In this document: one piece after another, positions 1-5,527 of the stretch
How positions within the stretch are numbered: position 1 is the first letter of the stretch
How the letters are laid out: each line of letters starts with the position of its first letter
Source of the DNA: DSXF01 sp964387495
GTDB taxonomy: Bacteria; Chloroflexota; Anaerolineae; Anaerolineales; Villigracilaceae
NCBI GenBank assembly: GCA_964387495.1
Contig: CAYLXB010000105.1
Location: 1 to 7,846 of the forward strand
Direction: 5' to 3'
DNA length: 7,846 nucleotides
Translations under genes and position numbers: made by a program
The notes under the pieces: generated by a model
What the model was told of the DNA's origin: nothing
Databases searched by the model: none
The model's input: only the letters and a program-made list of their open reading frames with translations

Positions 1-1
1 C

Positions 2-1315
2 GTTCTGGGGGGCATTGAGGCCAGCCTGCGCCGCGTGGCCCATTACGACTTCTGGGACGATGCCGTCCGCCGTTCCGTGCTCTTCGACGCCAAGGCCGAT
101 TACCTGCTCTACGGCATGGCCGAAAAGGCCGTGCTGGAGTTCGCCGACTGCCTGCGGGAGGGGCGCGGCCCGCGCCAGGTGCGCGGCCTGTGCTACATCG
201 CCAAAGAACCGCCGCCGGACTACCTGGAACTGCCGCCCTTCGAACTTGCCTCCCGGGACAGGGGCGCCTTCACGCTCATGTTCCACACCTTCTACCGCAA
301 TAACGACCCGCTCACCGCCCGGGGCCTCTACCAGCAGCACGGCGAACGGTACCTGGTGCAGAACCCGCCCGCCCTGGCCGAGACCCAGGCCGAGCTGGAT
401 GCCATCTACGCCCTGGATTTCGAGCGCCGCCAGCATCCATACTATGAAGCCCAGGGCAAGGTCAGGGCGCTGGAGACCATCGGCTTCTCCATCACCACCC
501 ACCGCGGCTGTTACGGCGAGTGCAACTTCTGCGCCATCTCCGTCCACGAGGGCACCACCGTACGCTGGCGCAGCCCCGAATCCATCCTGGCGGAGGCCGA
601 GGCCCTGGCCCGCCACCCGGACTTCAAGGGTTACATCCAGGACCTGGGCGGCCCAACCGCCAACATGTACGGCTATGAGTGCAGCAAGAAACTGGCCCAC
701 GGCATCTGCACGAAAAAGCGCTGTCTCCATCCGGATGTCTGCCCGGTGCTGCGTGTGGATCACCGCCCGCAAACCGAACTTCTGCGCAGGGTGCGGCGCA
801 TCCCCGGCGTAAAGAAGGTCTTCGTCGCCTCCGGCCTGCGCTACGACCTGCTCCTGGCCGACCGGGAGCACGGCGAGGAATATCTGCATGAGATCGTGGC
901 GCATCACGTCTCCGGCCAGATGAAGGTCGCGCCCGAACACGTGGATGACCGCGTCCTGGGGTTGATGGGCAAACCCGGCAGTGACTCCCTGCTCGAATTC
1001 AAGCGCCGTTTCGACCGCCTGAACCGCGAAACGGGCAAAAAGCAGTTCCTGACCTATTACTTGATCGCCGCCCATCCCGGCTGCAGCGAGGCCGAGATGC
1101 AGCGCGTGCGCGCCTTTGCCAGCCGGGAGTTGAAGATCCACCCTGAGCAGGTGCAGATCTTCACCCCCACCCCCTCCACCTACTCCAGCCTGATGTATTA
1201 CACCGAGACCGACCCCTTCAGCGGTCATTCACTCTTCGTCGAGAAAGATCCGCGCCGCAAACAGCTCCAGAAGGAGATCGTGACGGAGCATAAGGATATC
1301 AGGCGGAAACGATGA
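2..1315 (+). CDS. ygiQ: YgiQ-family (UPF0313) radical SAM protein, 5' truncated by window
   Basis: This is a radical SAM iron-sulfur protein of the YgiQ/UPF0313 family, whose substrate is not established. Reading frame 2 is open from the first base, and the opening residues VLGGIEASLRRVAHYDFWDD are a family hallmark, so the gene begins outside the window. The ATG/GTG codons near 35 are internal. The CxxxCxxC cluster that binds the 4Fe-4S centre lies at bases 509-532 (cysteines at 509, 521 and 530, in the context RGCYGECNFCAIS). Further family blocks follow: VAPEHVDDRVLGLMGKPG near 935, YLIAAHPGCSEAEM near 1060, and FTPTPSTYSSLMYYTETDPF near 1160. About 437 residues are visible; full proteins usually have 600-740, so the missing part is the N-terminal UPF0313 domain. 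The C-terminus is short and basic (DIRRKR), without the long tail some homologues carry. No terminator follows. A palindromic repeat fills the gap to the next gene. Confidence 0.95.
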   Translation, partial: VLGGIEASLRRVAHYDFWDDAVRRSVLFDAKADYLLYGMAEKAVLEFADCLREGRGPRQVRGLCYIAKEPPPDYLELPPFELASRDRGAFTLMFHTFYRNNDPLTARGLYQQHGERYLVQNPPALAETQAELDAIYALDFERRQHPYYEAQGKVRALETIGFSITTHRGCYGECNFCAISVHEGTTVRWRSPESILAEAEALARHPDFKGYIQDLGGPTANMYGYECSKKLAHGICTKKRCLHPDVCPVLRVDHRPQTELLRRVRRIPGVKKVFVASGLRYDLLLADREHGEEYLHEIVAHHVSGQMKVAPEHVDDRVLGLMGKPGSDSLLEFKRRFDRLNRETGKKQFLTYYLIAAHPGCSEAEMQRVRAFASRELKIHPEQVQIFTPTPSTYSSLMYYTETDPFSGHSLFVEKDPRRKQLQKEIVTEHKDIRRKR

Positions 1316-1335
1316 GATTGCCACGCCTTGTTTCC

Positions 1336-1410
1336 CGCAAAGACGCCAGGAACGCAAAGGTTTTTATATTCTTCTTGGCGCCCTTTGCGCCTTGGCGTGA
1401 GAGAATCCCT
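1336..1410. repeat. Palindromic intergenic repeat, copy A
   Basis: CGCAAAG boxes lie at 1336-1342 and 1353-1359, and the inverse box CTTTGCG lies at 1383-1389. GACGCCAGG (1342-1350) is nearly the inverse of CCTTGGCGT (1390-1398). The arms can therefore fold into an imperfect hairpin around a T-rich loop. Copy B at 4126-4200 has the same box spacing (17 and 47 bases) with no indels. By hand count 62 of 75 bases match, and most differences fall in the loop. Interspersed repeats with CGCAAAG/CTTTGCG and GGCG boxes are widespread in large bacterial genomes and are often misread as short genes. Its role here is unknown. Confidence 0.85.
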
Positions 1411-1430
1411 CCTCAGGGCGCAGACCAATC

Positions 1431-1436
1431 AAAAGG
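1431..1436 (+). promoter_or_regulatory. Ribosome binding site fixing a TTG start
   Basis: AAAAGG sits 7 bases before TTG at 1444. An in-frame TGA at 1438-1440 rules out any earlier start. The next candidate, GTG at 1459, would delete the conserved first residues of the methyltransferase. Confidence 0.6.
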
Positions 1437-1443
1437 TTGAGAT

Positions 1444-2571
1444 TTGGACACTTACTTCGTGGCGAGCGCACCCGGGCTGGAGCCATTCACCGCCCGGGAA
1501 CTCTCCCGCCTCTTTTCTGAAGCGGCCGCGTTCCAGCCCGAACCGGGCGGGGTGACCCTGCGCGGCGGGCGGGAGGCGCTTTACCGCGCCAACCTGCACC
1601 TGCGCACCGCCGGCCGCATCCTGGCCCGCCTGGGCATGCCCTTCCTGGCGCGTGACTTCGGCGAACTGGAGCAGAAAGCCGCCCGCCTGCCCTGGGAACG
1701 CTGCCTGGCGCCCGGGCAGCCGCTCGCCCTGCGCGTCACCTGCCGCAAATCCAAACTCTACCACTCCGAGGCCGTTGCCGAACGCATCCTGGCCGCCATC
1801 GCGGCGCGCCTGGGCCGGGCCTCGCTGCGCCTCAAACCGGCGGAAGAGGAGTCCGGCAATCCGCCGCAGTTGATCCTCGTCCGGCTGGCAGAAGACCGCT
1901 GCACGGTCAGCGCCGACTCGTCCGGCGAACTGCTCCACCGCCGCGGCTACCGCCTGGCAGGGGCCAAAGCGCCCCTGCGCGAGACCCTGGCCGCCGGCAT
2001 GCTGCTGGCCTCCGGCTGGGATTGCGCCGCCCCCCTGCTCGACCCCTTCTGCGGCTCGGGCACCATTCCCATCGAAGCCGCCCTGCTGGCGCGCGGCCTC
2101 CCGCCGGGGCTGGGACGCCGCTTCGCCTTCATGGACTGGCCGGATTTCGACGCGGACCTGTGGGAAAGGGTCAAAAACGACCGGCAGACAACAGAACGCC
2201 CCCTGCCCCCCATCCTGGCCTCCGACCGGGACGCGGGCGCCATCCGCATGGCACAGGAGAACGCCGCCCGGGCCGGTGTGGCGGACTGCGTCCAATTCAC
2301 CTGCCGGGCCGTCTCGGCCCTCGAGCCGCCCGCGGGGCCGGGCTGGGTCGTGACCAATCCCCCCTATGGCCGGCGCGTCAGCGCTGGTAAAGACCTGCGC
2401 GGCCTGTACGCCCGTTTCGGCGACGTCCTGCGCGCCAGGTGCCCCGCCTGGCAAGTCTGCATCCTGTCCGGCGATCCCATCCTGCTGGGCCAGACTCGTC
2501 TCCCCCTGGACACCTCCCTGGGCCTGCTCAACGGCGGCCTGCAGGTGCGCCTGGGGATCGGGAAAGTATAG
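1444..2571 (+). CDS. THUMP-domain class I SAM-dependent RNA methyltransferase (RlmL/YpsC type)
   Basis: Predicted to methylate the exocyclic N2 of a guanine in RNA, most likely 23S rRNA as in the N-terminal methyltransferase half of E. coli RlmKL; the target base is inferred from the family. The start is TTG, 375 residues, the normal length for stand-alone YpsC-like proteins. The N-terminus (FVASAPGLEPFTARELSRL) and residues of about 40-160 form the ferredoxin-like/THUMP RNA-binding part. RGYR (167-170) and APLRETLAA (177-185) are the family linker. The Rossmann methyltransferase follows: DPFCGSGT at 200-207 (SAM-binding loop), SDRD at 260-263 (acidic residues contacting SAM), and the catalytic NPPYG at 305-309. 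All key motifs are intact. It lies 128 bases after the radical SAM gene, with a palindromic repeat between, and ends 12 bases from the convergent tetR stop. No clear promoter or terminator was seen. Confidence 0.93.
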   Translation: MDTYFVASAPGLEPFTARELSRLFSEAAAFQPEPGGVTLRGGREALYRANLHLRTAGRILARLGMPFLARDFGELEQKAARLPWERCLAPGQPLALRVTCRKSKLYHSEAVAERILAAIAARLGRASLRLKPAEEESGNPPQLILVRLAEDRCTVSADSSGELLHRRGYRLAGAKAPLRETLAAGMLLASGWDCAAPLLDPFCGSGTIPIEAALLARGLPPGLGRRFAFMDWPDFDADLWERVKNDRQTTERPLPPILASDRDAGAIRMAQENAARAGVADCVQFTCRAVSALEPPAGPGWVVTNPPYGRRVSAGKDLRGLYARFGDVLRARCPAWQVCILSGDPILLGQTRLPLDTSLGLLNGGLQVRLGIGKV

Positions 2572-2583
2572 CCGGCCCTGCCC

Positions 2584-3174
2584 TCACACCGCCGCAAAGA
2601 ACAGGCGCACATACTGCTCCGCCGCGCGCTGGCAGTGTTCGGCATCCAGCGGCTGGAACTTTTCGGGGACCGGGAAAAAGCCCGGCGTGAGCATGTTGAG
2701 CAGCAGCGCCGCAAAGATCTGCACCAGCACAAAACGCAGTTCATCCGGGTCCTTGCGGGGGAATTCCTCTGCGGCCCGCGCCGCCAGGCCCTCGAAGACG
2801 CGCCGCATCGCCTGCCCCCCGAGCGAATCGTAGCGCTTCTCCACGATGACATCATAGAAGTGGGCCGTGGAAATCCCCGGGAAACGCGCCGCTCCATCCA
2901 CCAGGTAAAAGATGACCTCCTTGAGCGTCGCCTCGAAGGACTGCCCGCGGTTGTCAATGGCCGCGAAGACATCCTCCATCATGTGATTGATGGTCATACG
3001 CATCGCCTCCGCCAGCAGGTCGTCCTTCGAGCGGAAATAGTAATTAATGGAGGCGATGTTCGTCCCGGCCTCCTCGGCGATCTTGCGCGTGGTCAGTTTT
3101 TCGATGCCGTACTTCTCGATGCAGGTGACCACCGCCTCCAGGATGAGCTGGCGTGCAGGGGTTTTTCCGCTCAT
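2584..3174 (-). CDS. TetR/AcrR-family transcriptional repressor
   Basis: A one-component regulator of 196 residues. The N-terminal DNA-binding domain occupies about residues 7-52. Its helix-turn-helix is LTTRKIAEEAGTNIASINYYF (27-47), followed by RSKDDLLAEAM, the standard TetR pattern. The C-terminal helical ligand and dimer domain (about 60-196) is not diagnostic of an inducer. The start chosen is ATG at 3174, because AGGAGGT lies 6 bases upstream and the preceding SDR ends inside it (ATGA overlap). A longer in-frame start at 3225 would add 17 residues overlapping the SDR and has no support. It is second in an operon with the SDR and probably autoregulated through the dyad at 4245-4278 (inference). 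It converges on the methyltransferase gene, with only 12 bases between stops and no recognisable terminator. Confidence 0.92.
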   Translation of the reverse strand: MSGKTPARQLILEAVVTCIEKYGIEKLTTRKIAEEAGTNIASINYYFRSKDDLLAEAMRMTINHMMEDVFAAIDNRGQSFEATLKEVIFYLVDGAARFPGISTAHFYDVIVEKRYDSLGGQAMRRVFEGLAARAAEEFPRKDPDELRFVLVQIFAALLLNMLTPGFFPVPEKFQPLDAEHCQRAAEQYVRLFFAAV

Positions 3175-4058
3175 GGCAGTACCTCCTCCGGTTCGAGGCC
3201 GCACATCTGCGCCGAAAGTTCCCACAGCCGGCGGGCGGCCTGTGCGTCCAGGGCGCGCGGGCTGGGCTTTTTGGGCTGGCCGTGCTTCCAGTAGAGGTCA
3301 CGCGCCGTCTGGATGGACGGCTCCGTCAGCAGGTAGGCCACGCCGCGCGCCGCCTCGCTGGCCGGAGCACCGCCGCGCCGGCGCAGATCCCAGGCCCAGC
3401 GCGCCAGGAAGGAATTGCTCTTCAGCCCGATCCCGGTGTTGACCAGCCCCGGGTCGGCGGCAAAGGCGCGCACGTTCGAACCGGACAGGCGCCGGTCGAG
3501 TTCGGCCGTGAAGAGCACGTTGCACAGCTTGGTGCGGTTGTAGGCCCGCAGGGCCGAATAATGGCGCAGCAGCTGGATATCCTCCCAGTCCAGACGCCCG
3601 CCGTAGTGGGAGCCGGAACTGACGGTCACCACGCGCCCCATGCGCGCCGCCCGCAGCCGCGGCAGCAGCTCCACGCTCAGCAGGAACGGCGCCAGGTGGT
3701 TGACCGCCCACTGGGTGTCGAAGCCCTCCGCGGTCAGCGTCTGCCAGAAGGGCACGGTGCCGGCGTTGTTGAGCAGGCCGTCCAGCGCCGGCGCCCCCCA
3801 CTCCGCCAGCCGGGCGCGCACCTGCTCCGCCAGCCCGCGCACCTGTGACTGCAGCGACAGGTCGGCCGTAAGGTAAGCGGTCCGTCCCGCCGGGTTCAGG
3901 CCCCGCAGGCGTTCCTCCGCCGCCCGGCAGCGCTCCGCCGAACGCCCCGCCCCGATCACCCCCGCCCCCCGCCCGGCCAGCGCCTCGGCCACCGCCAGCC
4001 CGATGCCCGAAGTGGCCCCGGTGATGAGATAAGTTTTTCCTTCAAGAGAATCTTCCAT
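3171..4058 (-). CDS. Short-chain dehydrogenase/reductase, retinol-dehydrogenase-like
   Basis: An NAD(P)-dependent oxidoreductase of 295 residues acting on an unknown carbonyl or alcohol. The Rossmann motif TGATSGIG is at residues 13-20. Arg39 follows the second strand (GAGRS), which usually indicates NADP(H) preference. Asp66 contacts the adenine, NNAG is at 97-100, and catalytic residues are Asn120, Ser148 and Tyr173-xxx-Lys177 (YNRTK), all present. DPGLVNTGI (202-210) is the loop after strand 6. The extended C-terminus (about 255-295) and general layout recall the retinol dehydrogenase/WWOX-like SDRs rather than fatty-acid FabG. The start is ATG at 4058, with GGAG 5 bases upstream. It is first in an operon with tetR, ends within the tetR start (ATGA), and is transcribed divergently from the other SDR. 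The predicted leader of about 155 bases contains repeat copy B. Confidence 0.93.
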   Translation of the reverse strand: MEDSLEGKTYLITGATSGIGLAVAEALAGRGAGVIGAGRSAERCRAAEERLRGLNPAGRTAYLTADLSLQSQVRGLAEQVRARLAEWGAPALDGLLNNAGTVPFWQTLTAEGFDTQWAVNHLAPFLLSVELLPRLRAARMGRVVTVSSGSHYGGRLDWEDIQLLRHYSALRAYNRTKLCNVLFTAELDRRLSGSNVRAFAADPGLVNTGIGLKSNSFLARWAWDLRRRGGAPASEAARGVAYLLTEPSIQTARDLYWKHGQPKKPSPRALDAQAARRLWELSAQMCGLEPEEVLP

Positions 4059-4125
4059 TCAAGCTCCAATCAAGTCGATCGCGTGTCAAGGTTTGTATGC
4101 TTTTCCCTGGCGTGAAAATGGCTCT

Positions 4126-4200
4126 CGCAAAGCCGCCAGGTACGCAAAGTTTTTTTGGGTTTCCCTGGCGCCCTTTGCGCCTTGGCGGGAAAGAATCCTT
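4126..4200. repeat. Palindromic intergenic repeat, copy B
   Basis: Second copy of the element at 1336-1410, in the same orientation. CGCAAAG boxes are at 4126-4132 and 4143-4149, and CTTTGCG is at 4173-4179. The right arm, GGCGCCCTTTGCGCCTTGGCG (4167-4187), is identical to copy A. An additional half unit, TTCCCTGGCG, occurs at 4103-4112 and again at 4161-4170. CCTGGCG at 4106-4112 is also the exact inverse of CGCCAGG at 4134-4140, so an alternative hairpin is possible. From the promoter predicted at 4220-4248 it would be transcribed as part of the SDR-tetR leader RNA. Confidence 0.85.
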
Positions 4201-4219
4201 CTCAAACATCCTGCCTCGA

Positions 4220-4248
4220 ATCATACATGCAATCCCCGGTTCTGTCAA
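4220..4248 (-). promoter_or_regulatory. Sigma70-like promoter for the SDR-tetR operon
   Basis: Read on the minus strand, TTGACA (4248-4243) is followed by a 17-base spacer and TATGAT (4225-4220). This is a perfect -35 box and a 5/6 -10 box. Transcription would begin near 4213, giving a leader of about 155 bases before the ATG at 4058, with repeat copy B inside it. Confidence 0.7.
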
Positions 4249-4278
4249 CTGTTTTATACATACGTTTCAAACAAATGA
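4245..4278. promoter_or_regulatory. Imperfect dyad between divergent promoters, candidate TetR operator
   Basis: The dyad is centred between 4261 and 4262. Outer arms TCA/TGA (4245-4247 with 4276-4278) and arms TGTTT/AAACA (4250-4254 with 4269-4273) pair exactly. Inside them AC/GT (4258-4259 with 4264-4265) and two further single pairs match. In total 12 of 17 pairs are complementary. It fills the space between the two facing -35 boxes and overlaps the minus-strand one, where a repressor could block both promoters. That the neighbouring TetR protein binds here is inference. Confidence 0.5.
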
Positions 4279-4307
4279 TTGACAAATTGCGGATTCGGAG
4301 GTATATT
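4279..4307 (+). promoter_or_regulatory. Sigma70-like promoter for the plus-strand SDR
   Basis: TTGACA (4279-4284), a 17-base spacer and TATATT (4302-4307) match the housekeeping sigma consensus at 11 of 12 positions. Transcription would start near 4314, about 50 bases before the ATG at 4364, which has GGAG at 4353-4356. It is back-to-back with the minus-strand promoter, with 30 bases between the two -35 boxes. Confidence 0.75.
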
Positions 4308-4363
4308 CCCCGGCGCGTGACGATGATTTCCCGGGTGCAAACCACTATCGAAGGAGACAGACC

Positions 4364-5176
4364 ATGAAAAGCATGTACTTCATCAGCGGAGCCGCCGGCG
4401 GCCTGGGCAAGGCCTTTGCGGTCGAATGCGCCAGCCGCGGCTGGGACCTCTTCCTGACCGACCTCGACCCCGCCCGCCTGGAAACCCTGGCCCGCGGCCT
4501 GCAGAACACCTACAGCATCGAAGTCCAAACCCGCCCCTGCGACCTGACCGAGGCCGCCGAACGCACCGCCCTGCTGGAGGAACTGCACACCCGCGGCCTG
4601 CGCTTCCGCGGCCTGATCAACGTCGCCGGGCTGGATTTCGAAGGCCTCTTCCTCGACCAGCGCCGCGAGCAGATCCGCACCATCGTGCGCCTGAACATCG
4701 AAGCCACCCTCGACCTGACCCACGCCCTCCTGGAACGGACCGACCCGCGCCTGCCCTTCCGCATCATCACCGTCTCCAGCCTGGCCGCCTTCTATCCCAT
4801 GCCGGTCAAGGCCGCCTACGCCGCCTCCAAGCGCTTCCTGCTCGACTTCTCCCTGGCCCTGCGGGACGAAATCCGGGGCCGCGGCGCGACCGTGACCGTG
4901 CTCTGCCCGGCCGGCCTGCCCACCACCGAAACCTGCATCCGGGCCATCGAAGCCCAGGGATTGATGGGCCAGCTGACCACCCAGGACATCGGCAAGGTGG
5001 CCGCCCAGACCGTGAACGCCGCCCTGCGCGGGCGGGCCGTGGTCATCCCCGGCCTGCTCAACCAGCTCCTGCAGGGGCTGGGCGGCCTGCTCCCGCCGGC
5101 CAGCCTGGCCGGCCTGATCGGCAAGCGCTGGCGCAGCGCCCGCCAGCGCAGGCTGCAAGGCACCGCAGAGGCATGA
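4364..5176 (+). CDS. Short-chain dehydrogenase/reductase, second and distinct SDR
   Basis: A classical SDR of 270 residues with unknown substrate. The nucleotide-binding motif SGAAGGLG is at residues 8-15. Asp33 ends the second strand (LTDLD), which suggests NAD(H) rather than NADP(H). Other landmarks are Asp60, NVAG at 86-89, Asn111, Ser139, and Tyr152-xxx-Lys156 (YAASK), so the catalytic tetrad is complete. The loop after strand 6 reads CPAGLPTT (181-188) instead of the usual PG. The C-terminus is a hydrophobic stretch (about 227-253, IPGLLNQLLQGLGGLLPP) followed by a basic tail (KRWRSARQRR). This resembles SDRs of the YqjQ/DltE type and could support membrane association (inference). The ATG has GGAG 7 bases upstream and a strong promoter at 4279-4307. 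It is monocistronic, with a terminator 5 bases after the stop. Sequence is very GC-rich. Probably co-controlled with the divergent SDR-tetR operon. Confidence 0.93.
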   Translation: MKSMYFISGAAGGLGKAFAVECASRGWDLFLTDLDPARLETLARGLQNTYSIEVQTRPCDLTEAAERTALLEELHTRGLRFRGLINVAGLDFEGLFLDQRREQIRTIVRLNIEATLDLTHALLERTDPRLPFRIITVSSLAAFYPMPVKAAYAASKRFLLDFSLALRDEIRGRGATVTVLCPAGLPTTETCIRAIEAQGLMGQLTTQDIGKVAAQTVNAALRGRAVVIPGLLNQLLQGLGGLLPPASLAGLIGKRWRSARQRRLQGTAEA

Positions 5177-5181
5177 TGCAG

Positions 5182-5213
5182 AACTCCGGGATATGGAAAT
5201 CCCGGAGTTTTTT
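5182..5213 (+). terminator. Intrinsic terminator after the plus-strand SDR
   Basis: AACTCCGGGAT (5182-5192) pairs perfectly with ATCCCGGAGTT (5199-5209) around a 6-base loop, followed by a T run reaching 5213. The outer bases GCAGAA/TTCTGC (5178-5183 with 5212-5217) are also inverse. It insulates the SDR from the low-GC cassette that follows. Confidence 0.92.
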
Positions 5214-5231
5214 CTGCACAAGAACTTGGAC

Positions 5232-5237
5232 TATAAT
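5232..5237 (+). promoter_or_regulatory. -10 box of the low-GC two-gene cassette
   Basis: A perfect TATAAT lies 26 bases before the ATG at 5264. The region where a -35 would sit falls in the terminator T tract (about 5208-5214) and matches poorly, so the promoter may be weak or need an activator. The ribosome binding site AGGA is at 5251-5254. Confidence 0.45.
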
Positions 5238-5263
5238 AATTGCAGCACTGAGGAACCGAGAAA

Positions 5264-5527
5264 ATGAACGTTTCCTTCGACAACAATATTTCATTTAAAG
5301 TCTTCGACTTGGAACTCGCTCCACAGCTATTGGTTCAAGCGACGCGGACTGGCCAGGCCGTCTATACCCTGAAAACCGAAGGTCGTTCGAACTGGCTGGA
5401 ACGCGGCATCCATATTGTGGATGAATTGGGACTGGTATTGCTGCCTGCAAATTCTCCTGACATGATCGATCTTCCAGACGACTACCAGGATGACTCGTCA
5501 CAATCACTTTTCAAGAGGCTGGCATGA
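5264..5527 (+). CDS. Small acidic protein of unknown family, upstream partner of the HARE-HTH protein
   Basis: An 87-residue protein that I do not recognise. It has no signal peptide, membrane segment or cysteines. It carries 13 Asp/Glu against 7 Lys/Arg, and the acid is concentrated in the tail (PDMIDLPDDYQDDSS, 65-79). A central part with WLERGIHIVDELGLVLLP (44-61) reads as alternating strands and turns. The stop overlaps the ATG of the next gene (ATGA at 5524-5527), so the two products are probably translationally coupled and made together. GC is low: 24/60 over 5281-5340, against 45/60 in the preceding gene. A small acidic first gene before a DNA-binding, nuclease-like second gene is the order seen in many toxin-antitoxin modules. 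It could be an antitoxin, an inhibitor or a specificity subunit, but nothing in the sequence decides this. The start is ATG with TGAGGA upstream; no better start exists. Confidence 0.75.
   Translation: MNVSFDNNISFKVFDLELAPQLLVQATRTGQAVYTLKTEGRSNWLERGIHIVDELGLVLLPANSPDMIDLPDDYQDDSSQSLFKRLA

Noticed and set aside
35..37. GTG at 35 as the start of the radical SAM gene
   Set aside because: The frame is open to the window edge and the residues before it (VLGGIEASLRR) are conserved in the family, so this is an internal valine.
1429..2454. A 341-codon minus-strand frame over the THUMP methyltransferase
   Set aside because: It is rich in Gly, Gln and Ala with no recognisable domain, and lies opposite an intact methyltransferase.
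2560..2600. Bidirectional terminator between the methyltransferase and tetR
   Set aside because: Only a short GCCGGC palindrome with no T tract is present in the 12-base gap, which is insufficient for a terminator call.
3175..3225. Longer tetR start at 3225
   Set aside because: The 17 extra residues overlap the SDR and lack a ribosome site, while the ATG at 3174 has AGGAGGT at proper distance and ATGA coupling.
2635..3848. Plus-strand frames of 219 and 231 codons over tetR and the minus-strand SDR
   Set aside because: They are antisense to genes with clear helix-turn-helix and SDR motifs, and have no domain signal or ribosome site of their own.
4202..5221. A 339-codon minus-strand frame over the second SDR
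   Set aside because: Its composition is AGQ-rich without motifs, and it runs against an SDR with all catalytic residues. It also crosses the promoter region and nearly the whole terminator.
4426..5298. A 290-codon plus-strand frame overlapping the second SDR in another phase
   Set aside because: It consists of Arg/Pro-rich repeats typical of an out-of-frame reading of GC-rich DNA, and runs through the terminator.
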